From Symbiodinium natans (taxonomy: Eukaryota > Sar > Dinophyceae > Suessiales > Symbiodiniaceae): a stretch of 64,000 nucleotides of DNA. How positions within the stretch are numbered: position 1 is the stretch's first letter; the number at the start of each line of letters is the position of its first letter. The stretch lies in NCBI GenBank assembly GCA_905221605.1, contig CAJNDS010002501.1, forward strand, positions 888,501-952,500. The letters are read 5' to 3'. This document shows positions 43,437-55,600 of the stretch, in pieces. The notes under the pieces were generated by a model. That model did not search any database. It was given only the letters and a program-made list of their open reading frames with translations, and had not been told where the DNA came from. The position numbers and the translations under genes were made by a program.

Positions 43437-43880
43437 TCAGGAAGGCACGTTTCTCAAGAAACCCTTGACTTCTCCATCGAGCCCCCCCCCCCCCCTCCAC
43501 CCCCCCCCAGCTCGAAGCTTGAAAGGGCTGAGTCGGCCAGGAAAGTCCTCTACAACGCCCTGAACTACACTTCCATCGGCTGACACAAGCTGAGCGCATC
43601 GAAGCATCATCTCGAGGGCGATATGCGTAGCTCCTGAACCCTGACAACCCTCTAGTTCCAACGACTCCCCCACTTCGGGACCCGAGTATATCGGGACAGA
43701 GGGCACCGCTTGCCAGATACAGGCCTGCTTTCTGACTGGGGCCCAGGGTGTATCTGGGCGCGATTTTATGCAGTTCAACACCCTAGGCATTTCCACACAA
43801 CGCCCCAACAAGATGTCCCTGAAGCGCAGGATCTGCGGTTTTATAGACCTTAGCATAGCTCTGCCGCCCCGAGTGCACAA
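43437..43880 (-). CDS. unidentified ORF of 147 codons
   Basis: A minus-strand open frame beginning MCTRGGRAMLRSIKPQILRF with a plausible middle (GSGATHIALEMMLRCAQLVS). It has no recognised domain. The C-terminal part runs into a G-rich low-complexity stretch, so only the first 120 codons look protein-like. It lies in a 2-kb island without telomere units, downstream of the intronless RCC1 gene. May be a fragment or chance. Confidence 0.3.
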   Translation of the reverse strand: MCTRGGRAMLRSIKPQILRFRDILLGRCVEMPRVLNCIKSRPDTPWAPVRKQACIWQAVPSVPIYSGPEVGESLELEGCQGSGATHIALEMMLRCAQLVSADGSVVQGVVEDFPGRLSPFKLRAGGGWRGGGGLDGEVKGFLRNVPS

Positions 43881-44186
43881 ATAATTTGTGCTTTTAGGAG
43901 CCAGCTCGAGCCCTGAGCAGGAGCCATCTTGAGACGTTCAGGCGCTTGTCGCGATTTGGGAAAATGTGAAGACAGCAACTCATTGCGAAGTATTGGAGCT
44001 TAGCAAGCGCTGCCCTGTTTGTATCGGGTGCGGGTGTGAACGATGTACATGTGAAGCAGAATCCTTTTCCGCCTTGTAGTGGTTTCCCAAGACGAACTTG
44101 TGGCTTTCGGTGACGGCAGAAGCCGACCCGGAATACTTGCAGCAGCTTTGAGGACTGAGCCTTGAGCTCATAAATTCAGGAAGCCC

Positions 44187-44471
44187 TAGCATGGATCTTC
44201 GGACCTCTTATTTCTGTCGACGGATGGCTCCACTTCTCGGCGTCCAGCTTCTGAGAGCGGAGACCGCACTGCGGTGTGTGATCCCGACGTTGCGGACGGC
44301 TCGATGGATAAGAGCTACCCATCCTGCGGCTCGCACGGAGAAAAATTGCCGATGCAGGCTGTTATCTTCACGGAAAAGGTGCCCTCTATATCTCATGGGG
44401 GCCCGAGAAGCCAGAGGGTGGCGTGTAGAACGCTGCCTCCAGCACGCGCTCATCAGGGTTCGCCCTCTTAA
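44187..44471 (+). CDS. unidentified open frame
   Basis: An open frame of about 94 codons with no start at its left end. It includes SGDRTAVCDPDVADGSMDKS and YPSCGSHGEKLPMQAVIFTE and ends with TAA. It looks more protein-like than the two overlapping plus frames. No family is recognised. Same telomere-free island as the RCC1-like gene. Confidence 0.3.
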
Positions 44472-46534
44472 CTTCTGACAGACTTGCGCTCTATAATCTA
44501 CTGAGTTGCTGGATGTAATGACGCTTCTAAAGGACCAAGGGCTGGTGGCCACTACTCTTCGTACTTCTTAAAATCCCGGCTTCTCAAGCCCCCACACAAA
44601 TCTCAAGGTGTGCTTTTTGATTTATTACGATGATTACTATGCCTACCGCCATGACTGCTGCTTCTACCACTACTCCTATACTTCTAGAATTAGCACGCAT
44701 CGCTGGTGTCTCGTTTGTGTGTGCCCCTCGGCTCACAGGTAGTGGGCTGAGCAGCGTTAACTGCGCTGCACAGCTGCATATGAGGGACACTGTTCTGCCC
44801 GCTTGTCGGAGTAGCACGGTTCGAAGCGTATATGGGGTATTGGGGGCAACCAGCTGAGCTCCACGACAACTTTCACTCAAACTTACCAGCCTAGTGGCCA
44901 CACAACAACCCGCACCTGGCGATCCGGCAAAGATGCCTAGCAAGGCCCTGCACATGGGTACCCTCTCCCTGAGGGGGGAAGCAGGGTCGACAGTTGCAAG
45001 GGTTTAGGGGTTGCAGAGGCTGCCGGGCTGTCAACAGTTCGGGCCAACTTGGCAAGCCATCAGCACGGGGTCTAGGGATGTGGACCTTGCAGATCTTCAT
45101 CGCAATCCGAAGCCGAAAACCCGAACCCCCAAAAGTCCCAAAAGCGAAACCCTAGCCCACCTGGCCAGAAACTCCAAAGCCAAAATCCTGAAATCCTGGA
45201 GCCGTCTCTCCGAGCTCTGCAATCAATGCCCTTCAAACCCTAAACCCTAAGCCCTAAACCCTTTTGACCAGGAGCTGGCAACCACCGATGGCAACAAGGC
45301 GCGAGAAAAGGAGTCCGGTGCCCTGGGGAGGTTTTTTTTCACCCTTTCAGTTCCTAGTAAGGAAGTTAGGGTTCAGGGTTTAGGGTTTAGGGTTCCAGGA
45401 AGTTTTCAAACTTTCTGGTCCCTACATGTTGCTCGCAAGCCACGTCGATGATGGCGAGAGGGGTGTGGGGGGGGGGGTGGGGAGGGGGGGGGTAGCATCT
45501 CTGCCCTAAGCCCTAAGCCCCAATGAAGCCCTAAACCCTAAACCCTAAATAAACCCTAAACTCTAAACTTTAAGCCCTAAACCGCTTCAAGCCATCTTTA
45601 TACCCAGGTTCAGAGCAGATGCTCAGAAGCCACTCGACACGCCGCGGACCCGCGAGGTGGTCCTCACATTGTGGACCTTATTGGGGCTTACAGGGTTTGG
45701 GGGGGTTTTGGGGGGTTTAGGGTTTAGGGGTTCAAGGGTTTTGGGGTTTAGGGGTTTTGGTCCTCTAGGGGCTGTTGGTAGGGGTTTAGGGTTTTAGGGT
45801 TTCGGGTTTACAGGGATTAGGGTTTAGGGCCGGACTGCGATTTTCATAGTGCTGTCCCTTCTGCGATGGTTAAAAGGAGAGCGTCCTACAAAGCTGGAGC
45901 CGGTAAAGGTGTGCTCATGCATGCTCACACTGGCCGCCTGAAACCCTTAGGCCTGATTACAACCCCGAGTGCTAGGAGCCCCAACCGCTCCAAAACAGCC
46001 ACTTTTGGAGGCTTGCCGTCGCCTTGGGCTGGTCCCCGAAGATCTCCAGCCTCGAGCCAAGTGGGTTTAGGGTTTAGGTCTTTTTTCTCGGGCCTTTTGG
46101 GGTTTGGTTTTTCTGACGGGTCATAGAGTATGTTGGAGTATCTTGGACAGACCCCGGTTGTGGGAATTACCCATGCAGCTGGGGGTTGAGGGTTGCAGTG
46201 GAGCTTCGTGCGAGGTCGCCTTTGTCTATTTATAGATGACCACTCCAGAGACTGATGGTGCGACCTCGACAGGGGTTTCGGGTTTAGGAATTAGAGTTGT
46301 ATACGTAGGTTTTCCTAAGACAGGGGTTTAGGGTTTGGGGTTTAGGGTTTGGGGATTTCCTAAGCCTGGATGCCCGCGACAGTTAAGATTGAACGGCGTG
46401 AGATGCCTCCAAGCCCCCTGGAGGATGCTTCCTGAGGGCTTGGGGAGAAGTCTCACTCAGGTGTTTTGTTTGTTGTTAATCGGGTTTAGGGTTGAGGGTG
46501 TACGATTTCGGGCTTAGGGCTTAGGGAACTTAAC

Positions 46535-46650
46535 ATGAGCAGCACGGATGAAACCAGCCACTTGCGGGCGAAGTCTGAGAGTCTGTGGCAAAGGATTCGC
46601 AGCTTCGAGTCCTTTGCCATTCCGGGGGACCTGAAGGCAGCCGCAGAGAG
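46535..46650 (+). CDS. coiled-coil gene, first exon
   Basis: ATG at 46535 follows a TTTAGGG-type stretch and TTAAC. The frame reads MSSTDETSHLRAKSESLWQR then IRSFESFAIPGDLKAAAER and runs into a CCCTAAA array, so the donor lies near 46645-46651. Confidence 0.7.
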
Positions 46651-49600
46651 AGCCCTAAACCCTAATCCCTCAGCCCTCAACCCTCAACCCTCAACCCTAA
46701 ACCCTAAACCCTAAACCCATCAAGGGCCAGTCTGTGGAGCTACGGATGTGCTTGGACTTGCAGCCGCGATCCCTTAAGAAACGAAAGCTCGGAAGTTTGC
46801 AGCCCCCGGAACTTGAACAGGGGTGGGCTCACATAATTCGAGTCCGAGCAGGTTTCGGCACCTCAACCTTGGACTGTTTCCAGGAACCGTGGATTTTCGG
46901 GTTGAGGGCTTTTCTGGACTGCTACATGGACCCTCTGGGTGAATCCGCACGCAAGAGCAAAAAATGCTTTCGGCGTGACATAGATATACATTGGCTGGAA
47001 GGCGCGGCCTAAACCCTAGAAGAAATAACCCTGTTTTCCCTATACGCCTCTTCAACGCCCTACAACCCCAAAACCCGACAGCCCTGAATCCCCTTCCACA
47101 GGAGAAGCACCAGCTCCGATTTGAGCACTACGAGAAGAAGCGGAAGGAGACCGAAAGCAGATTCAAGGGGGCTGCTAGTTTAACTTGAGAAACCCTAATT
47201 AATCCCGAGGCCCTAAACCTCACACCCAACGCAGTTCCAGGCACCTGCTAGTCAATACGAAACCCTAATCCCTAGACAGCTTCGACCCAAAACCCAAAAC
47301 CCTGGACCCTAAAACCCTGAACCCCAGACCCTTGAATCGTTGCGAGCTAAGGTTGATGGTGCCGAGGGCTGTTGTAGGGCTCGTAGAGCTTTAGGGCGAT
47401 TTAGGGTTTCGGACCCTCTGCTCCCAAAGTTCTCCAACTCTCAAGCCCAGTTGTAGCAGCAGCCTAGAACGCCTGGACCCCCGGATGCTGCAACAAGTCC
47501 GTTCCCCCTGGAGCTACAGCCTCTCTGCCTCCCTCTCTCTCTCTCTCTCTCACTCTCTCTCTCTCTCTCTCCTCTCTCTCTTTCTAAGTGCTACTTTGAC
47601 CAACCCTCTACTATGGACACTTTAAGTCCATAAACGGGCAAAACCCTCCGCAGCCTTCGCAACAAGCCAGGAGCGCTTCGCGCAGGTCTTGGCGGAGCGA
47701 GCCAAGGCCTGCGGCAAAGCGCGTTTGCAGAGAAGCTCTGGCTTTGGGTTTTTTGGGATTTTGGCTTCGAGGGTTTAGGGTTTTGGGGTTTCGGGTTGAG
47801 GGTTGAGGGTTTAGAGCCTCAAGAGTTTAGAGTTGAAGGGGTTTTAGGGTTTGTAGGGTTTGTTTCTGTGGATTCATAGTAGGGTATAGTTAGAGGGTTT
47901 AGAGAGCTTGAAAGCTGGAGGGCAGCCTCGTAGAGAGTAAAACAGGGCTTGCAGGATAGGGCTTCGGGCTTCTTGCGTTCTTCCATTGAGTTATATGCAG
48001 CCAACGCGCTGCGAACGAACACTCCGAAGCCCTCGGCCCCACACGCCCCAATCTTCTGAAAGACAGCCTAAACCCTACACCGTGCCTGAACCCTAAACCC
48101 TAAACGCTAAGACAGAAGCCTAAATCCATTTGTCCACTGTAGCTAAAAAAGCCTTGCTTTCAGGTCATTGCAGAGAACTCCAAGAAGGGAGACATCCCAG
48201 GAGTTCAGAGTGCTCAGGTGCTCAGCAACGGGCGCGGAAAATTGGGCTTAGGGTTTCGGGTTAAAAGGACCAAAGGGGGGTGCTTAGGGGTTTCCGGGAC
48301 AACTTGCTAGCTACCAGACCGTTGTCTTGAGTCCTCAAAGACAGAGGATGCCATCAAACTGGTGCCATGTCAACGTCCCTTGAAAAAGCCGAGACGACTA
48401 CCGACATGCCCCACTGTACTTAAACAGGCTCCTACCTACATGTCGACCAGAATTTCGAAGTGGTCCCCCCAACCTCTAAACCCTAAGCCCTAAACCCTAA
48501 ACCGTCCAGCGCTTTCAGCCGCCAGTTCTTGTCGATGCTGGAGTCGCTCTTTGAAAAAGAAGCCCGCCGGATGGAGATCGACATGAAGGACTCAAATTGT
48601 GCCCTGGGGCTTTTTGCTGGCGGTCAACTGGGTCTATGGTTTAGGGTAGGCTGTTTTGGGTTTAGGGTTTTAGGGTCGGGATTTCTGGGTTTAGAGTTTA
48701 GGGTCGGGATTTTGGATACCAAGTCCAGAGCTGTCCACGCTGATCATGCGCAGTGTACGGTCATGATGCTTCGCTTTGTTCGCCTCTCTCGTGCATGTTC
48801 TTGTCTTCGGCCGTTCATGAATCCCACCCGCTAGCCCTCCCTGTACCATACCAGTCCTCACCTACTTGCTGACTTCCTCTGCACCTGCTCGAAAGTGCTA
48901 CCTGGGTTCAGAGCTGGACTTTGCCTGATCCGTTCTGCCAAAACAGACACACTGTGTCGTATAGCTAGATCTCCCAGTGGGAGCCTCTTTCACCTTTTCT
49001 TGCGGGGAGATGCTCGAAAGGGGGCTGAGGTTACCGGGGTTCGATGGGCCTTTGGTAGTTTGATGTAGTACGCCGTGTTGGTAGAGGCTCTGGGCTTGGG
49101 TGTTGTGACTGTGTATCGTCATGTATCCAGAATCTCAGCTACTTACTGCGTGAGCCTCTGCTTCCCATCACAAGAAACGAAGGTCAAGGAAGCTCCCTCG
49201 CACCCTGAGCATCCCAGCTGCAATCCTAAACCCCTAAATCCTTAAACACCTAAAGCCCTAAACCCCCTAAAGCTTACACAGGCGGCGAAGGCGGTGGTGT
49301 CTTTGTTTTCTGCTGTCAATGAGACAATAATTAGCAGCTTTTTCGTGAAGGATCTCCTGCGTTCTTCATGCATAAAACGTCCGATGACATCTTGCATAAA
49401 GCGCGAAACCCCTAAACCCTAAAACCATAAACCCCTTAAACCCCAAGCCCCTAACCCTCTTAAACTCCCAAACCCTTAAAGCCCGAACTCCTTAAACCCT
49501 GAACCCCTGAAGTCCCCAAAACTCTTAAAACCCTAAACCCCTAAACCTCTTAGAAGTTTCGAGCCAGGGTCAGCTTCGACAGCACAGCTCCCTCGTAAAG

Positions 49601-52600
49601 GCATGGGGCGATGCTTCACTTCGCAGAGTGTTTCCATCGTGAGGGTTTAGGGTTTAGGGTTTAGGGTTTAGGGTTTAGGGTTTAGGGTTTAGGGTTCAGG
49701 GTTCAGGGTTCAGGGTTCAGGGTTTGGGGTTTCGGGTCTGGGGTTTGGGGTTTAGGGTTCAGGGAGTCCCCTTATAAGACCCATGTGGGAGGCCGGAAGA
49801 ATTTGGGGACGCTTTGTGGAGTCCTCGGTTTCCATAGCACACAGGAACGCCGATTGGGGTACCGAAATAACAATGAGGATTTAAGGTCTAGGGTTTAATA
49901 TAGGGCCTCTGGAGAGCCATTTACGGCACGTTCACCTTGTTGGGCATGGTGTTCATGATCTCCTGTCCGTCTCCTAGACATCTGAGTAACAAGAGGAATC
50001 AACATGTCGTGTAGCCTAAACCCCCAAAGCCCACACCCTGAAGAATCAACAGGTCGTGTAAACCCTAAACCCTAGACCCTAACTTCTGCCTTGCGAGTGG
50101 ATCAGGTCAGGCATGGGCCCCTAAACTCGTTCTTGCCTCGGGGGGCCCCCCCCCCAAATAGTGGGCATAGGGTTTAGGGTTTGGGGTGTAGGGTGTAGGG
50201 TGTTTTGGTCGCCCCAGCCGTCACCCCAAGCCCTTGCTGCAAAGAGTTCCGAGAAACCATGGATGAGCAAACCTCTCGGTGCAGGATAACGAGGACCAGC
50301 TGACGCTTGGCTGCCTCGACACATCGTCTGTTTTGGTCCAAGAACGAGATTTCCCTCTATCTTCATCCCAGCCTCCAGCCTGTTTTCGCTACTGCCCTTA
50401 AGCTTGTAAGCCCAACCCTGAACCCCTGAACCCTAAACCTTAGATATGAGATGAACCCAGGAAGAAGGAAGGTCAGCTGCAGGAGAAGCTCGTTGAGCTG
50501 GACCGAAAGAGGCTGCACACGTCTGTCCACAACGATGTTGGGGTGCAAATGTGTCGAGGGAGTTTTTGTACTCGGGCTCGGCTTCCAACCTACCAATATC
50601 CCTAAACCCTAAACCCTGCTAAGCCCGCTTCACTCCGAGACCCGCATCTGCCCCTTCCCCTCAATTCTCTTCAACTGCCAGGGCTGGTTGTGGACTCCAG
50701 GTGTGCCATGAAACAGAATGGCCTAGACATAGTAGACCTAGGGCCAGAACCGTTCCGTTGCTGCTGCGAAAACGTTATGGTGATAGATTCCCAAGCAAGC
50801 TTGGTCCGTTGCCACCTCAGACCCACGCCCAGTGACCGGATGCACCCCGTTTCAGAAGCACCGTGTCCTAGCGCAGAAAGCCGAAAGCAGAAGTCGCCCC
50901 ATGTTCAACGTAGTTGTCGTACAATAGCTCATCACCATAATAACCGTAAGAAATAGTGATGCCTCCCAGCTTGCCGAAGTTCCCGTCCGGTCTTTCCCAA
51001 TCCTGAGCCCCCACAGCAAACATCCTCTGATTCCAGCACCTTTGCAGGGAAACAGCAGCCAAGCAGTTCGAAGAGAAGGGGAAGATCACGAAGCACGGGA
51101 GGGTTTTGGGGGGCATTAGGGTTTGGGGTTCAGGGCTTAGGGTTTAGGGTTTAGGGTTTAGGGTGTTCGAAGCACCGGGGCGGCTTTGGGGCCATGTGGT
51201 CTCCGATATCTTGGCACGTGTCGGGTGCATGGGCTTGCCGGAATGTTTAGTTCATGTACCCTAAGAATGAGATACACCTGCTGCTTTAAGCCCCAATTAA
51301 CGAACCTTAAACACACACACTCAAAAACCCGAAACCTCTTTAGGATTGACTTTGTGTTTTGGCGAGTATAATTTGGCAGGTGGAGGGGTGTCAGGTTTGC
51401 CATGGAACCTTTGGCGAATGCTTGGGGCTTAGGGTTTCGCAGCCCGGGGTCTAGCCTTTTTTTGGTATTTGTTTTAGGGGTTTCCAGTTTTCCCGTCCTC
51501 CGAAGGCGTGACCCGAGATGTGCAACTACGGGGAGGGACGGGGCCTTTGGAGGGACGTGGTAGCTGTTTCTCGTGACGATGCCGAGGTTTCGAACAAGTC
51601 GGTTCTGGTTCGCTCTTGGGCTGTATACGGCTCGCTGGGGTCGATCCCGTATCACGTTTTGCACGGTGTTTCCTTGCAGGGAGAACCTGGACAAGCGCCA
51701 AGCGATGAACAAGGCACGCCTGGCACTGGGCATCAGGGCCCATTTCCCCAAATAAGGGTCTCACCACCTTTAGAGGCCCGAACCTTTCCCGACGGATGTT
51801 TCTAACCTTTGCAGGATTGCAGGATGGGTTGGCCACAAGGTGAAACTCACAAAGCCCTTGTCAAGGACTTGAGGGGGGGCCCACCCTCGAACCCTCGGTT
51901 TAGGGTTTAGGGCCTATAGGGTCATCGATGCTGCCTTCAAAAGTTGGAGCCATGTCCACCTGTCCATTAGCAGCTTCGACTCGTATATTGAAACTCCATA
52001 GTTGACTGCCAGGTACCAAGACTCTTAGATGTTAGCTTAGGGTTCAGGGCCGGGGGCCTAGATAAGCGCTGAGCTTCCAGATGAGACATTTCACCTAGTA
52101 CGTGGCTGGAATACACTGATAAGCCTATAAGCCCACAAAGCTTCAATGTTCAGACATCCATGGTGCCCTAAACCCTAACCCGCAAACCCTAAACCCTAAA
52201 TCCTGGCATTGCGCAAGGAGCTTGTTGTAAAGCTGGACGAGGAGCACAAGAAGAAGCAGGCTCTGGGCCAGCAGTCGCATGCCATAAGCCATAAGCTCAA
52301 GCATAACTGGACGGGTGCTTCAGGAGAGTGGGGGGGGGGGGGGGGGGGGGGGGCATGCTGGTACTACTCTCAGGTTCAAGGGTTTCTGCTCTTCTGAGCT
52401 TCTCCGCACGAAGATAGCGTGACCAATCTGACATCTGAGAGCCCATACACGGCGGTGGTGCTGAATTTGGGTCTCTTCCACGCAGATTGCTATATTCCTC
52501 ATCATCGTGTATATAGTTATTGTTGGGGTGCCCCCCCCCCCCCAACAAGGCGTCTACCATGGGGAAACGACTTCCTGAAACGTGGAATTTTGACCAAAAA

Positions 52601-55600
52601 GGGAGCCTACTGCACCATAGATGGTCAGGTATGTTGAACAACTACCACGTACTACCACGTAGCTCACACTGACCGCGATGTTATAGGTGTTCTGGTTCAG
52701 ATTTTCCAAATATTTTCCGGTGGCCGGAAATTGAGTTTAATTAGCTTCAATCACCTAATTATGCTAAGTTTCTTCTTTAACTTAGTTACATCACGTTAAC
52801 CGTTTCGTTCGGCCCGCAAATTGTTCAGAGCCAAACACGTTCATCCAGCTACTTAAGTTCATCAGTACATTGAAGTCATTGAAACCATCTTACTTCGGAT
52901 CTTGCCAGAGGGAGGATTCCAGTAATGACATTGAAGACAGTGCCGTAAGCAAATGCAATCCCGAGCTCGATGGTGCGGGGCATTTAAAGTGAAGGGGTTT
53001 TTGGGTTCATCGGGTTTCTCGTGGGTCCTAGGGTTTAGGGTTTCATCCCATTCTGGGCTGCGCAGGCCAGCTATGCTGACGAGATGGTTGCGGAGAAAGA
53101 ACGACTGGAGAGGCGCCATACTGGAAGGGTTCAGGGTTCAGTCAGGGCTCCGAATTTGGAGCCATGGCACTGTGGGCTGCCAGCACCAAACCCCACTGCA
53201 AAGCAGGTTCATGGAGGAGCGCAAGCTTGCCACACTGGAGCGCAGCAACGTCTTCCGCGAGCGAGTGGCGCAGATGAAGGCCGCTGGTTGCAAACTCTGG
53301 TGGGATGCCCTAAACCCTGAAACCTAAACCCTAAATCCCGAACCCTGAACCCTAGATCCCGAACCCTAAACCCCAGAACCTGAAACCACCCTGATGTGTA
53401 GATTTGACGTTGCCGTGATCTATCGGCTTTTGCTGAGATATGTGTTCACAACCCTGGACCTCAAAATTGAAAGGGTTCAATCTCGGGAGGAGGCTGCTAA
53501 AGACAGGGTTCTTGTTAAGGAAGCTAAATCAAGTTACCATAAGAAGAGTACTACATGAACTTGCTCCTTAACCTTGCTATGGAAGCTTCATTTTGGCTCC
53601 TAAACTTGGGATGTTTCCCCCTATACGAACAGTCCTTAGTAGGGATCCTAATGGGGGGTACTATAATCCCCGAAACCCTAAACCCTAAACCTAAAGCCCC
53701 ATTAAGGGCTGTTAGTATAAGGGGGGAACATCCCAGGGCATAGTGGCCTAGCCTTGAACCCCAAGAAGTGCCACCCTAAACCCGATTATTGGGGTTTCGG
53801 GTTTAGGGTTTAGGGTTTAGGGTTTAGGGTTTTGGGTTTAGGGTTTAGGATTTAGGGTTTAGGGTTAGGGTTTAGGGCCCCGAGGACCATAGCATCAGGG
53901 CCCTCTGGGTCCCCCCCCGATGCCTATGGCTTTTGGAACCTCTAGCGCCTGCAACCTCCACATCCCCCTGGAACAGGAACAAACCCCTAAATCCCAAACC
54001 CTGGCAACCTCCCTGAAATCCTTAAACCCTAAGCCCTTAAGCCCTAAGTCCTAAACCTCAGAAACAGAACAACACCCGCGGTCCCTAAACCAGAAAACTC
54101 TCGAAGCAGGAGAAGACCGAGATTCTCCAAGAGGCCTAGGGTTGAGTGGGTTTACGGGGCTTAGATGTGTAGATGGTTTGCCGGGCTTTATAGGGTTTTA
54201 CCGGGGTCACAGGGTTTCTAGGGTTCATAGGGTTTACAGTAGTTTGTGAGCTGAGGGTTCATAGGGTACGGAGGCCTCCTCCAGTGCTTCTTCGGGGGCT
54301 GCACCGGTTGGAGTCAAGTCGCCATTTTCTTGGCAGTTGCTGAAGTTTGGGGGGTTGGGGTTCAGGGTTTAAGGGGGGCCCTACACACAGGAGCCCTTTT
54401 GATTTTCATAGTGGATCACGAAAGTCGTTTCCGATGAGTTCGTCCAAGATGCTACATGGGCCTAAGTAGAATTCCGGCTGCATGTGGAGGTGCATGTGCT
54501 TCTTGTTGCTCATGGCAGCATGTTTGGGCCGTCCACAGTGTCCGGCTCCGTCAGTCGGCAGTCAAGTCCAAGCAACCGCATTGGAGCCCACGCCTGCAGG
54601 AGAGGCGCCGGGAAGGCGAGAAGCAGCTCGAGAGAATTCAGGCGCCCACCGCTTTGCAGGGTTTGGGGTTTAGGGTTTAGGGATGAGGGTTTAGGGATTA
54701 GGGAGCAGGGTTTAGGGTTCAGGGTTCAGGGGCTCCGCTTCTAGAATTGGGGCTTGGGGTTCAGAGTATAGAGCTTGGTGTTTTAGGGCTTAGGATGAAT
54801 TACTTCTGAGGATGAACATCTCGCTGATAAGGGCAGTTCTGTTCTCATCTCTCCAAGCCCCTACTAAACGTGGCCCTTTCCAATGTGAAAGATGGGTTCA
54901 GAGTATAGGGCTTCCGTGGCAGAAACCGGCACAGCAACCTCAAAAACCTTCGACATCCCTTGTGAATGAGGGCATTTCTTCACCGGGTGAAGGGTAGCGC
55001 AGAGCCTACGACCTCCAGGCCCGAGTCCTAACAACCCCGCGCGCATTTCAGAACCACCCCCGAACCCTAAACCCTAAACCCTAAACCCTAAACCCTAAAC
55101 CCTAAACCCTGAACCAACAGTTCCACATGAAAGCCGCTAAGAAGCCTCGGAAGCCGTCTGCGAGGAGCGCATCGACGTCGTGGCTCGCCGGAGGGAGGAT
55201 GAGCAGAAGAATCGGCAAGTTCGCTCCGAGGACTCCTTGTGTTGCTGCCTGGAATTCACTATCATATGGGAGCTCTCTGAACTATCGTCCCTCTCAAAGA
55301 AGGACCCGGTATGTGGTATGTAGTGCCAGACGAACCTGCACTAGGAAGTTTTCTGGTGCTTCCCAAAGCCTTAAAATCCTTAGCCCTGAGTCCTGACGAG
55401 GAGCAGCATTTGCACCTCATGGATGTCCGCGAAGCGAAGAGTCGCATCGACAGGGTCGACGGCTACAGGTGCAAGCAGCGGGTCTTCTGAAATCGGAACT
55501 GGGAATAGGGTTAGGGGTGAGGGTGTAGGGGATTTAGGGTTTCGAGTTTAGAGTTTAGGGTCCTGTTTTGGTACCCTATACTCGCTCTGCCTGTGTCTTA

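Noticed and set aside
46734-47012. 92-codon plus ORF after the first coiled-coil exon
   Set aside because: The first dozen codons could be a real exon (SVELRMCLDLQ), but the rest has no helical-coil character or motif, so the full frame is not called.
51158-51751. 197-codon minus-strand ORF
   Set aside because: It runs antisense through the well-supported coiled-coil exon 51680-51737 and includes translated telomere units (NPKPQ). No motif. Most likely an open shadow of GC-rich DNA.
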